This document shows positions 26,690 through 35,371 of a stretch of 40,863 bases of DNA, piece after piece (the first letter of the stretch is position 1; each line of letters opens with the position of its first letter). Source of the stretch: an uncultured Verrucomicrobiales bacterium (lineage in GTDB: Bacteria > Verrucomicrobiota > Verrucomicrobiia > Verrucomicrobiales > Akkermansiaceae); the NCBI GenBank assembly GCA_937969495.1, contig CALBVY010000042.1, positions 1-40,863 on the forward strand, read 5' to 3'. Both the position numbers and the translations under genes were made by a program. The notes beneath the pieces are model-generated. The model was not told the DNA's origin, searched no databases, and was given only the letters and a program-made list of their open reading frames with translations.

Positions 26690-27871
26690 ATGTCTAGATG
26701 GTTACCTTCTCTTACTTCTGCAATATTCATTTCACTTCCTTTTGCCGTGGCTCAAGCAAAGCCTGCGCCTATCAAGACGTTAGAGATTGGAGCCCAAGCT
26801 CCAGACTTTAATCTGCCTGGGGTGGATGGGGAAAATCATAGCCTCAAAGACTTTTCGGACTCTAAGGCCATGGTTTTCATTTTTACATGTAACCATTGCC
26901 CTGATGCCCGCGCAGCCCGTGGTAAGATGATCGCCCTCCACAAAGACTATAAGGACAAGGGGGTAAAAATCGTGGCGATTTCAGGAAATGACAATCAGGC
27001 TCTGCGGCTCGCTGAATTTAGCTTTTCCGTCTATGAGGATAGCTTTGATGATATGAAAATCGTTGCCAAAGAAGAGAATTACCAATTCCCCTACCTCTAC
27101 GATGGTGAGACTCAGGCCACAACCCTAGCCTACGGTGCCGTAGCCACTCCTCATGTCTTTATCTTTGATGAGCAGCAGAAGCTCCGCTATCACGGAAGAA
27201 TCGATGACGCTCGCCGTAGCCCTAAGGATATTGGGACTCCCTATGTGCGTCAGGCCTTGGACGCGCTTCTTACTGGAAAAGAAGTAGCCACTCCTATCAC
27301 GCGTGCTCACGGCTGCTCTACGAAGTGGACTTGGAAACGAGATGCCGTAGCTCAAGATGAAAAACGCTGGAAACAACTACCCATCACCTTAGCAGATCTG
27401 AATGAGGCCGAGGCAAAGGTTCTAGCTAAAAACAAATCCCAAAAACTACGTGTCATCAACTTCTGGTCCACCACCTGTGGCCCTTGTGTGGCTGAGTTCC
27501 CTGACCTCGTTAACATCGCTCGCCGCTATGACATGCGCCCCATGGAAGTTATCACCATCAGTACAGATCCTATCGCTGATCGAAGCAAGGTCCACAATTT
27601 CGTAAAAAATCAACATGCCGCCGCCTCACCCCGAGTAAGCCAGACACTGAAAGAGGAAGGCCGAAGCTCAAACAACTACATCTTTAGCGGAGAAAATATC
27701 GATCGACTCGCAGAAGCCATCGATCCCAAATGGAATGGCGCGCTACCACACACCGTGATCATCGCCCCCGGAGGCAAGGTAATCTGGAGACACAATGGTA
27801 AGTTTGACACCATTGAGCTACGCCGCCAAATCATCGGCTACTTCGACCATCAAGCCAAACACTCAAAATAA
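26690..27871 (+). CDS. Exported double-thioredoxin-fold protein (redoxin plus TlpA-like)
   Basis: A 393-residue protein with a signal peptide ending near VAQA. Domain 1 (about 30-190) is a redoxin/AhpC-TSA-like fold: GAQAPDFNLPGVDG, then FTCNHCPDARA with a CxxC (CNHC) and VATPHVFIFD carrying the cis-proline. It ends with the HGCSTKW motif seen in this group. Domain 2 (about 240-390) is TlpA/ResA-like: INFWSTTCGPCVAEFPDL, with CGPC and the cis-Pro in GALPHTVIIA. Both active sites look intact. It probably acts in periplasmic disulfide reduction or cytochrome c maturation, which fits its divergent neighbour, a CxxCH protein. That link is inference. Confidence 0.88.
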   Translation: MSRWLPSLTSAIFISLPFAVAQAKPAPIKTLEIGAQAPDFNLPGVDGENHSLKDFSDSKAMVFIFTCNHCPDARAARGKMIALHKDYKDKGVKIVAISGNDNQALRLAEFSFSVYEDSFDDMKIVAKEENYQFPYLYDGETQATTLAYGAVATPHVFIFDEQQKLRYHGRIDDARRSPKDIGTPYVRQALDALLTGKEVATPITRAHGCSTKWTWKRDAVAQDEKRWKQLPITLADLNEAEAKVLAKNKSQKLRVINFWSTTCGPCVAEFPDLVNIARRYDMRPMEVITISTDPIADRSKVHNFVKNQHAAASPRVSQTLKEEGRSSNNYIFSGENIDRLAEAIDPKWNGALPHTVIIAPGGKVIWRHNGKFDTIELRRQIIGYFDHQAKHSK

Positions 27872-27884
27872 ACCAGCAAGAGAG

Positions 27885-28211
27885 CTAACTCTGAAAATCC
27901 ACAGAATCACCCCGCTTATTTTTCCGTATCCGCACACTCTGGCGACCTCCACGCGCTGCGCGTAATGGATCAAAAATACTATCCATCCCCACATCTTTAA
28001 TCTCTGAAACAGATGCCATCAGCTCACCCAAGCGACCTTTAGGAAACCCTCGTTCACGGAACCAATGAAGGTATTCTGGAGGTAAATCCATGATAGGAAT
28101 CCCGTGCGGAGGAAACTTATCTGGACCGAACCGCCCAAACGGCATCATCGTATTACCTATTTCCCCGAGTAAATTCCTAAAATCCTCGCGATCAATCTCG
28201 GTGAAATCCAT
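27885..28211 (-). CDS. DUF3820 family protein
   Basis: A 108-residue protein from ATG 28211; the frame continues to a TTG at 28247 that is less likely. The core MPFGRFGPDKF, IMDLPPEYLHWFRERGFPKGRLGELM and VSEIKDVGMD match the DUF3820 family (putative quorum-sensing-regulated virulence factor, by name only), whose members have MPFGKYKG..L.DLP..YL.WF...GFP.G.LG. The biochemical role is unknown. The C-terminus is basic (RGGRQSVRIRKNKRG). It converges on the double-thioredoxin gene with 13 bp between stops. Confidence 0.82.
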   Translation of the reverse strand: MDFTEIDREDFRNLLGEIGNTMMPFGRFGPDKFPPHGIPIMDLPPEYLHWFRERGFPKGRLGELMASVSEIKDVGMDSIFDPLRAARGGRQSVRIRKNKRGDSVDFQS

Positions 28212-28377
28212 ACTGCTTACATTACCCACCCATCTCTGCTGAGGCAATCCCCAGAATGTGGTTATTTTATTTTGAATATTTCTTGAGCAAATTCGTCTCT
28301 ATCATAGAGTCATTAAGTGTGGAGGTGATAAACACCACCACGACTCCCCCAAATTAAAACAAACAGATACACTGATT

Positions 28378-28623
28378 ATGAAAAAACTACTCACTCTCAC
28401 TGCCGTAACAGCATCTTCCCTCTCTCTTCTAAGCTGTGATCCAGGCATGATGCGCCCTGCTCATCATGACGCAGCTATCGGTGCCGCCGCCGGTGCCATT
28501 GGCGGTGCTATCATTGGCAACCAATCTGGTAACGCTACTCAAGGAGCCCTCCTTGGTGCCGCCGCTGGTGGTGGTGTAGGCTACGCCGTTGGCCACAAAA
28601 AAGAACACACCACTGGCTACTAA
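28378..28623 (+). CDS. Glycine-zipper lipoprotein
   Basis: An 81-residue lipoprotein; lipobox LLSC gives Cys20. Residues about 35-75 form two Gly/Ala zipper helices (AIGAAAGAIGGAIIG and GALLGAAAGGGVGYAVG) separated by NQSGNATQ, the pattern of glycine-zipper 2TM domains found in small outer-membrane lipoproteins such as OsmB and SlyB relatives. It probably inserts in or oligomerises on the outer membrane. It is monocistronic with a strong terminator 25 bp downstream. Confidence 0.85.
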   Translation: MKKLLTLTAVTASSLSLLSCDPGMMRPAHHDAAIGAAAGAIGGAIIGNQSGNATQGALLGAAAGGGVGYAVGHKKEHTTGY

Positions 28624-28648
28624 GCCACTTTCCATACCAAAAACTTCA

Positions 28649-28686
28649 GAAAAAGAGGTAGCACGGTCCGTGTTACCTCTTTTTTG
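28649..28686 (+). terminator. Terminator of the glycine-zipper gene
   Basis: AAAAAGAGGTA-gCAC pairs with GTGt-TACCTCTTTTTT around GGTCC: a long stem with a T run. It lies soon after the stop at 28623. Confidence 0.9.
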
Positions 28687-28809
28687 GGTGCTACATGACC
28701 TACTCACGAATAATGACTTCTCTCATAGTCTCTTAATTTTTACTGACTCTCGGCTCTTTCCTTTTTCGTAGCACCGCTTATACTTTGATTTCACTTGTGT
28801 GCGAACGCT

Positions 28810-29949
28810 ATGATCAAACTCCTTTCATTCATCACGGTAATCATCGGCTCTCTCTGTGTCCAAGCTGCTCCAGAGGTGGCAACAGCTCCCGAAGCTAATA
28901 ACGACGACGTTCGGGTGACTATACTGGGATACCATGATTTTTCCAAAACTGAAAAAGCAACAGAGATGATTATCCCTACGGATAAATTCCGTAAGCAAAT
29001 GCAGGCTATCCGTGACCTGAAGCTAAATGTCATCACCATGCAGGAGTTCCTAGAATGGAAACGTGGAGAGAGAAAAATAGCGGATAAGTCTGTGCTGATC
29101 ACCATCGATGATGGCTGGAAATCCGTCTACACAGATGCCTTTCCTGTTCTCAAGGAGTTTGGCTACCCCTTTACCATCTTTCTCTACACCAACTACGTAG
29201 ACGGCGGCGGCAAAGCCTTAACCACGCCCATGATCAAGGAAATGCAAGAGCACGGCTGCACCATCGGCAGTCACTCAATATCACACCCCCACCCCACTAA
29301 AGTAAAAAAAATGCTGGCTAAGGGCACTGAGAAATTTACCACTTACATGCAAAAAGAGCTTGGTGAATCACGAAAAATCTTACGCGAAAAATTCACTGGT
29401 GATATCACCACATACGCCTATCCAGGTGGTTTTTTCTGTGATGAGATGTTTCCCATTGCCTCCGAAAGTGGTTATGAATGTTTATTCACCGTCGTTCCTG
29501 GTAAAACCCTCCGTAGCACATCTAACTTCACTTTACCGCGCTACATTATTCTTGGGACACACGATTATATTTTCCGAAATGCCACCAAGTTCAAAGCCAC
29601 CGCCACCAGCGCTAGCTCTGATGGAGCCATTGTCCAGTCTACCGATCATCCAGTGACCCCCGAACCAGGAGCCCTGATCACCAACCGTATGCCTATCATT
29701 TCTGCTGATCTCTCCAAGATAGAAAACCTCGATGTCCCCTCACTGATCATGCGCGTAGCTGGCTTTGGTAAAGTTCCCGCTCTTTATAACAGCCAGACCA
29801 AAACGATCTCATGGCAGGTTAATCGCACACTGCGTAGCCGCACGTGCGAAGTTATCCTCTCATGGCGAATCAAAGGCACCACCAAGTATGCTGATCCCAT
29901 GACGTGGATCTTCCGCATTAACCGTGAAGCCGCGTATCAGCCTCAATAA
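28810..29949 (+). CDS. Exported polysaccharide deacetylase (NodB/CE4 family)
   Basis: A 379-residue protein with a signal peptide (MIKLLSFITVIIGSLCVQA). The CE4 motifs are in order: MT1 ITIDDGWKS with the catalytic Asp pair, MT2 SHSISHPHP with the two His metal ligands, then YAYPGG as the third motif. About 110 residues after the NodB core, from roughly residue 265, form a beta-rich C-terminal part of no recognised family. It removes N- or O-acetyl groups from an envelope or external glycan; the substrate cannot be read from sequence. The frame opens at a TTG 15 bases earlier, but ATG 28810 leads directly into the signal peptide. ffh follows after 41 bp. Confidence 0.9.
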   Translation: MIKLLSFITVIIGSLCVQAAPEVATAPEANNDDVRVTILGYHDFSKTEKATEMIIPTDKFRKQMQAIRDLKLNVITMQEFLEWKRGERKIADKSVLITIDDGWKSVYTDAFPVLKEFGYPFTIFLYTNYVDGGGKALTTPMIKEMQEHGCTIGSHSISHPHPTKVKKMLAKGTEKFTTYMQKELGESRKILREKFTGDITTYAYPGGFFCDEMFPIASESGYECLFTVVPGKTLRSTSNFTLPRYIILGTHDYIFRNATKFKATATSASSDGAIVQSTDHPVTPEPGALITNRMPIISADLSKIENLDVPSLIMRVAGFGKVPALYNSQTKTISWQVNRTLRSRTCEVILSWRIKGTTKYADPMTWIFRINREAAYQPQ

Positions 29950-29990
29950 TTTTTCACCTCCTATTCTTTAACTTATTCTATTCATCCATC

Positions 29991-31391
29991 ATGTTCTCTT
30001 CCCTATCAGACAATCTCGATAAAACATTCCGCAACTTACGCGGAGTAGGTAAAATCTCTGAAAAAAACATCACCGATGCACTCCGTGAAATCCGGATGTC
30101 ACTGCTCGAAGCCGATGTAGAATTCTCGGTAGCCAAAGACTTCATCAGCAAAGTGAAGGAAAAGGCCATGGGCATTGAGGTCATCAAATCCATTAAACCT
30201 GGCGAGCAGATCGTTAAGGTATTCAATGACGAACTCACTGAACTGTTAGGAGGTGACGCGGTCCCCCTTGATCTAAATGCACCTGGCCACATCCTCCTCT
30301 GCGGTCTCAATGGTGCAGGTAAAACCACAACGGCTGGTAAGCTAGCCCTACGCCTAAAGAAAGAAGGCCGCCGACCACTCCTCATCGCCTGTGACCTCTA
30401 TCGACCAGCTGCCATCGAACAGCTCAAAACCCTTGCCAAGCAAGTAGATGTCCCGTGCTTTGCCCCAGAAGCAGGAGAGAAAAATGTACTTAAAGTCGCT
30501 AAACAAGCAGTTAAGTGGGCAAAAGACCAAAACGGCACCGTACTTATTTTTGATACTGCGGGCCGACAGGAAATGGACGAAAAACTCGTTTCCGAACTCA
30601 AGGAGCTTCACAAGTTTGTTAACCCAAACGAAACCCTTCTGGTAGCAGATTCCGCTACAGGTCAGCAGGCTGTCTCCGTGGCTCAACGTTTTGATGAAGC
30701 CGTTGGGATCTCTGGTATTATCCTTACCAAACTAGATGGCGACGCACGTGGTGGTGCTGCCCTTTCCATGAGACAAGTCACTGGCAAGCCCATTAAATTT
30801 ATCGGTGAGGGCGAGAAACTCGATCAACTCAGCATTTTCTATCCAGATCGTCTCGCCAGCCGCATTCTCGGTATGGGTGATATCGTCAGCATGGTAGAAG
30901 GTGCTGCTGAGAAGATTGATGAAAAGCAGGCAATGAATGCCGCCAAGCGCATGCAGTCTGGAAAGTTTGATTTTAACGACTTTCTTGATCAGATGAATAT
31001 GCTACGGAAGCTAGGCCCACTTGATGGATTGTTAGGAATGCTGCCTGGATTTAGTAAAATTAAAAAACAACTCCCCACCGATGCCCTTGACGAAGGCAGA
31101 ATGAAAAGAATGGAGGCCATCGTCCTCTCCATGACCCCCAAAGAACGTGGCCGCCCTGAACTAATCAAAGGCACCCGCCGCCGCCGCATCGCAGCAGGCT
31201 CAGGCAATACTATGTTAGAAGTAAATCGTTTTCTTAAGCAGTTCACTCAAATGCGTAAGATGATGAAATCTAAAGGAAAAATGAAAGATATGATGAAGCA
31301 GCTAGGAGGTATGGAGGGAATGGAAGGTATGGGTGACATGAAAGACCTCCTTGGTGGCAAGGGTGGTAAAATGCCCAAGCTTCCATTCTAA
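29991..31391 (+). CDS. ffh: Signal recognition particle protein Ffh
   Basis: Ffh binds 4.5S RNA and signal sequences emerging from the ribosome and delivers them to FtsY at the membrane. Its 466 residues have the N helix bundle, then the G domain: GLNGAGKTTTAGKLA (relatives usually GLQGSGKTT), DTAGRQEMDEKLV and TKLDGDARGGAALS. The M domain has RRRIAAGSGNTMLEVNRFLKQF for RNA binding and a Met/Gly-rich tail that lines the signal-sequence groove. The start MFSSLSDNLDKTFRNLRG is canonical. It converges on the kinase gene with 9 bp between stops. Confidence 0.98.
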   Translation: MFSSLSDNLDKTFRNLRGVGKISEKNITDALREIRMSLLEADVEFSVAKDFISKVKEKAMGIEVIKSIKPGEQIVKVFNDELTELLGGDAVPLDLNAPGHILLCGLNGAGKTTTAGKLALRLKKEGRRPLLIACDLYRPAAIEQLKTLAKQVDVPCFAPEAGEKNVLKVAKQAVKWAKDQNGTVLIFDTAGRQEMDEKLVSELKELHKFVNPNETLLVADSATGQQAVSVAQRFDEAVGISGIILTKLDGDARGGAALSMRQVTGKPIKFIGEGEKLDQLSIFYPDRLASRILGMGDIVSMVEGAAEKIDEKQAMNAAKRMQSGKFDFNDFLDQMNMLRKLGPLDGLLGMLPGFSKIKKQLPTDALDEGRMKRMEAIVLSMTPKERGRPELIKGTRRRRIAAGSGNTMLEVNRFLKQFTQMRKMMKSKGKMKDMMKQLGGMEGMEGMGDMKDLLGGKGGKMPKLPF

Positions 31392-31400
31392 TCAATGGAT

Positions 31401-32510
31401 TTACCCTTTCACTAGCTTCTGCACAAAACGCTCCATCTCAGGCTCCGCAGCCTCTATCAGCTCGACAAGCTTAAACTGCGTCCGTGCACGGTCAAGATTA
31501 TGACCTTCCCTGTGTGTCTTAAAGTAGACATCGCCCTCAAGGTGATCAGTCAGAAAGCGCATACCTATTTCCAGAGAAATTAATTTCCCAGAGAAGACAA
31601 GGTGCTTAATTTCCATATCAGATAAGCAGCTACAAGCATCCACATAACCTTGTGCCAGCGCTTCAAACATAGGCATCCGCATTTCCACTTTACTTAGATC
31701 ACGCTCATCTTCAGCAGCAGGACTAACAGCCGTGCGGACGAGATCACCAAAATCATAAAGTGATAGCCCCGGCATCACGGTATCGAGATCAATCACACAG
31801 ACAGCCTCATCCGTAGCGATATCCATCATCACATTATTGATTTTGGTATCATTGTGAGTGACTCGCTCTGGAAGCATACCAGCCTCTTTAAGATCAATTA
31901 ATTTGGAAACAATACCCTCACGCTCTTTGACAAAGTCTAACTCAGGCTGCACATCTACTCGTCGCCCATGAGAATCTTGTTCAGCCACTTCCATGAGCCG
32001 CTGAAAACGCTTTGGCGTATGGTGGAAGTCTGGAATAGTCTCGTGAATTTCATCGAGAGCGATATCGGCAACAAGATCTTGAAAAGACCCAAAAGCATGA
32101 GCCGCCTGATAAGCTTGGCGTGTGTTTTCTACAATATCATAGGTCTTACAGCCTTCGATAAAATTATAACATCGCCATAGCCCCCCGCCTTTCCCCGTAA
32201 TGTAAAACTGACCACTACGTGCTGGATAGAGGTTTAATGTCTGACCACCTTGATCCCGCTTCATCCGCATGACCTTCTCATTGATGTGACGCGTCACCAT
32301 CTCAACATTGCGCATCACCGCTGGAGGATCTAAAAATACATCTCCATTGATCCGCTGGAGAATATACCGCTCCACTCTACCATCACGCTTCTGAAAGCTG
32401 GCAATATACGTTGCGTTAATATGCCCACTTTCAATCACTTCACTGCCAATCAACTCACCACTGATGGCAAATTGGCTGACCACATCTTGAATAGGGTTAT
32501 CTTTCTCCAT
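31401..32510 (-). CDS. Aminoglycoside-phosphotransferase-fold kinase, NahK-like
   Basis: A 369-residue kinase of the APH fold. The catalytic loop is VTHNDTKINNVMMD, and the metal-binding motif is VIDLDTVMPGLSLYDFGDLVRT. Together with the N-terminal SGHINATYIAS and ERYILQRINGDVF these closely resemble N-acetylhexosamine 1-kinase (NahK) of Bifidobacterium and its Bacteroidetes relatives. A likely reaction is phosphorylation of GlcNAc/GalNAc at C1, but substrate residues were not checked. ATG 32510 (MEKDNP) is preferred over a TTG five codons earlier, and the preceding stop is only 4 bp away. It follows the low-molecular-weight phosphatase in an apparent operon. Confidence 0.82.
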   Translation of the reverse strand: MEKDNPIQDVVSQFAISGELIGSEVIESGHINATYIASFQKRDGRVERYILQRINGDVFLDPPAVMRNVEMVTRHINEKVMRMKRDQGGQTLNLYPARSGQFYITGKGGGLWRCYNFIEGCKTYDIVENTRQAYQAAHAFGSFQDLVADIALDEIHETIPDFHHTPKRFQRLMEVAEQDSHGRRVDVQPELDFVKEREGIVSKLIDLKEAGMLPERVTHNDTKINNVMMDIATDEAVCVIDLDTVMPGLSLYDFGDLVRTAVSPAAEDERDLSKVEMRMPMFEALAQGYVDACSCLSDMEIKHLVFSGKLISLEIGMRFLTDHLEGDVYFKTHREGHNLDRARTQFKLVELIEAAEPEMERFVQKLVKG

Positions 32511-32514
32511 CCCC

Positions 32515-32967
32515 CTAACAATCAAGAGCTTTTAAAATACCCGGAATAGCAAGATCAATCACCTCAGCTACCTCTTCATACGCGGCCTGATTCATCCCAT
32601 AAGGATCTGGCACATCCACACCTTGTAAGCCCTCTTCTGGATCAATAAAATCCGTAAGCAAGTTAACCTCTAACCCTGGAATCAGGCGGCTCAAGACATC
32701 TGCATGGGATTCACTCATAGCAATAATTAAATCTGCCTCCTTAACGAGATCTTGATCTACTTGGCGACTCTTAAATTGCTCCAGAGTAGCTCCCCTATCT
32801 TCGAGAATAGCCGTTGTCTCACGGCTAGCAAGCTGACCAGACATAGCTGCGACACCCGCAGATCCGACAGCGATTTTAGAACCTTCATCAAGTGCGGCAA
32901 CAAGTAACCCCTCCGCCATGGGGCTGCGGCAGGTATTTCCTGTGCAGATAAAAAGGACTGTTTTCAT
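32515..32967 (-). CDS. Low-molecular-weight protein tyrosine/arginine phosphatase
   Basis: A 150-residue phosphatase of the LMW-PTP fold. The N-terminal active-site loop is FICTGNTCRSPMAE, matching C-x5-R-S, and the catalytic general acid lies in VPDPYG. These proteins remove phosphate from Tyr (or Arg, as in YwlE) residues and in many bacteria regulate polysaccharide export kinases. The CTGNTCRSPMAE form is typical of the YwlE-like branch. The frame extends upstream to 33048 with no conserved sequence, so ATG 32967 (MKTVLFICTGN) is the start; no Shine-Dalgarno is seen. The next gene, the NahK-like kinase, is 4 bp away. Confidence 0.93.
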   Translation of the reverse strand: MKTVLFICTGNTCRSPMAEGLLVAALDEGSKIAVGSAGVAAMSGQLASRETTAILEDRGATLEQFKSRQVDQDLVKEADLIIAMSESHADVLSRLIPGLEVNLLTDFIDPEEGLQGVDVPDPYGMNQAAYEEVAEVIDLAIPGILKALDC

Positions 32968-33017
32968 AAGGAATAAAATACTGACGTTAAGATGAACACC
33001 TCCACCACACAGACAAT

Positions 33018-33056
33018 AAAAAAAGCAGAGCTTGCACAGAAGTAACAAGCTCTGCC
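33018..33056 (-). terminator. Terminator of the large lipoprotein gene
   Basis: GCAGAGCTTG (33025-33034) pairs perfectly with CAAGCTCTGC (33046-33055), with an A run on its left that becomes a U run on the minus strand. It ends the 739-residue gene, so the downstream phosphatase probably has its own promoter. Confidence 0.9.
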
Positions 33057-33074
33057 GTGAGAAATGATCAAAGA

Positions 33075-35294
33075 TTAATTAGCTTTCAAGTGCAGAGAAC
33101 TCCGTGTGCGCCCACCCTCACTGCGGGTGTGGAGGGTCATATTCTCCAATGTCTCTAATGCCTTCAGAGCTTTTCTAAGTTTTTCTTTATTAGCTATAAA
33201 ATTATCACGCTGGTTTTCATCAGTAAACACTTCTTCAGCATTATCTTCTATCAGCTTAAACCACTGCTGTGCATACGCGTTTAGAATTTTAAAATCTACC
33301 TTTAGCCACGCGCCATTGCGGCTAGCACCACCACCTTGCTTCGCGCTTTCTGCAAGCCCTTCGGAGAAAGTCTTGGAGGTAGACACAAAGAATAACTCAT
33401 CACTAACTGAAACGGACGGCACAAAGTCGTCATTCTGGAATGGGATGGGGACAAACCATGTCTTGAGATCATTTTTCTCACTACTCATGGGGACTTGCAT
33501 AGGGATTTCAGAACCTCGCATTTCACTGATCGTTTTAAGTATGTTTTCAATCGATGTATTAATGCGGCTCCAAGAAGCTTGCAGTTTCTTACGATCAGAA
33601 ACCTGGCTCACGTAAGCGATCCGAGGTACCTTACCCTGCTTACTAAGTGTCTTACTGAAATTAGGAATTTTGGGGAAAGTGCCATTGACATCAACGATAA
33701 GTGCAGACTCCGCTCCTAGGCCTGCGGAAAGATCCATACTGAGGGCTTTCCAAAGCTCAAGAGCATCAGTGCGGAATGTTGTATCAAAGAAGTCTAGCCC
33801 TCCCTTAAACTTGCTGAAGTCGGTATTATCAATGTCTAGTGCGGCGATACGCTTACTCACTAGGTAGGCAGTTTCGCCCAGAGTATCGATATACTTGATG
33901 AGTTTCTGATTGTATGCCTCATTGCTGGTCCAGTTCGCAAAAAACATCGTGCCCTCACCTGCATCCATCGGAGAAAATGTGTGGAGTTTCTCCGAATCAA
34001 GACAAGGCATGTTAGCCCCCCCATAAGCCTCAGCCTTAATACCATCTTCGAGATAGACGATGTATCCTGCGTCTGTAGAGGTAAAGAGCTTAGCGAGAGC
34101 TAGCCCTTGGTTAGCAAAATCTTCAAGGAGAGCCTCCACATCACGGGTATCCCCCAGTGCACCCGCTTCATTGAAGCCTTTGTTAGCACCGTTAACGGCG
34201 GAGCTAATCATACGGTAGCCTAATGAGGAGAGCCCGGTCACCATCTCTTCATCATAAAACCCCGCGTAGAGAATATTTTTATCAAGATAACCATCAATAT
34301 AAGCCATTTTTTCATTGGCACAGACAGACTCTTCTACCTTTTCAACGAGCACAAAATCTTCCTCTGATTGACCGACAAATAGAATGACGTACTCATTCAT
34401 AACACCGGATAGAATAATGAGGTTTTTCTTAGCTAATGAAGCCTTAAAGGTGTTGATATCATCAGTATCAATAAAGCTTTTGATGGTATCCATATCTAGA
34501 CTCTCTATAAGCTCTGCTAACTTGGCGCCTGAAATCTTATATCCTGCGAACTCACCCTCACCTTTTTTCACCGTTATCGGCTCCACCATTTCGCCACCAA
34601 ACATTTCGATCGTGGAAATGGCTCCCTCCATCTGCAGGGCAACGGCCTCTCGTAATTCTTCATCACTGACTTTTGAACCTTGATAGAAGGCTGGCATTTC
34701 AGCTTCTGCAAACATCGCCAGAACATCTTTGATCGCCCCATCAAGAGGCCCATCGAGAAAAACAGCTGGAGATTCAGGTGTAAATTTACCGTCACGCACT
34801 TGCGCATCTGCAACAAAAATACCAGTGCGTGCTCCGTAGTAACAAACACGCTCCAACAAACTCATCACAAGATTCGTTGCCTTAAGCGTTCCTTCTCCAT
34901 ATCCAACAAAATATTCCTCACCATACATAGCGAGCTGTGACGCCATTTGGTCATCCTCCATCAGATCTTCTAAGGTCACCCCTTCATCAGCCATACGCTC
35001 AAGGATAAATTCGCCAATGGGAGTTTTAATCAGCTGATCCAAAGCCTTACGACCATTGTAGAAAGCCTCGTAGGAAACCAAATCTTTAGGCATGTATTTA
35101 GCAAATCCAAGCTTAGCGGCACGTTCCTCAGCACTCGCTGTAGACTGAATAGTGTCAGGCTCAGATACTGCTTCAGCCCCTTGATCAGTGGGTGTAGCAG
35201 AATGATCAGACGAGGTAGGGGTGGCTTTCTCCTTACATGAGGTAAAGGCAACAATGCCTGAGATGAGGGAGATCAATAGGTATTTACGTTTCAT
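33075..35294 (-). CDS. Large lipoprotein of unknown function
   Basis: I do not recognise the family of this 739-residue protein. The N-terminus MKRKYLLISLISGIVAFTSC is a lipoprotein signal with Cys20, then a Thr/Ser/Pro-rich acidic linker of about 35 residues. The body is acidic and mixed alpha/beta, with phrases such as KDLVSYEAFYNGRKALDQL and GEGTMFFANWTSNEAYNQKLI; the FFANWT segment and the overall pattern recall DUF3352-type proteins, but this is weak. No catalytic motif is visible. It has its own terminator. Predicted location is the outer or inner membrane surface. Confidence 0.75.
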   Translation of the reverse strand: MKRKYLLISLISGIVAFTSCKEKATPTSSDHSATPTDQGAEAVSEPDTIQSTASAEERAAKLGFAKYMPKDLVSYEAFYNGRKALDQLIKTPIGEFILERMADEGVTLEDLMEDDQMASQLAMYGEEYFVGYGEGTLKATNLVMSLLERVCYYGARTGIFVADAQVRDGKFTPESPAVFLDGPLDGAIKDVLAMFAEAEMPAFYQGSKVSDEELREAVALQMEGAISTIEMFGGEMVEPITVKKGEGEFAGYKISGAKLAELIESLDMDTIKSFIDTDDINTFKASLAKKNLIILSGVMNEYVILFVGQSEEDFVLVEKVEESVCANEKMAYIDGYLDKNILYAGFYDEEMVTGLSSLGYRMISSAVNGANKGFNEAGALGDTRDVEALLEDFANQGLALAKLFTSTDAGYIVYLEDGIKAEAYGGANMPCLDSEKLHTFSPMDAGEGTMFFANWTSNEAYNQKLIKYIDTLGETAYLVSKRIAALDIDNTDFSKFKGGLDFFDTTFRTDALELWKALSMDLSAGLGAESALIVDVNGTFPKIPNFSKTLSKQGKVPRIAYVSQVSDRKKLQASWSRINTSIENILKTISEMRGSEIPMQVPMSSEKNDLKTWFVPIPFQNDDFVPSVSVSDELFFVSTSKTFSEGLAESAKQGGGASRNGAWLKVDFKILNAYAQQWFKLIEDNAEEVFTDENQRDNFIANKEKLRKALKALETLENMTLHTRSEGGRTRSSLHLKAN

Positions 35295-35371
35295 CGCCTG
35301 TTTGATTTAGGGCATGAGATGATTTTTTCAATTACAAAGGGGCGTATTTTTTATATCCTGGCTCTGGAAAT

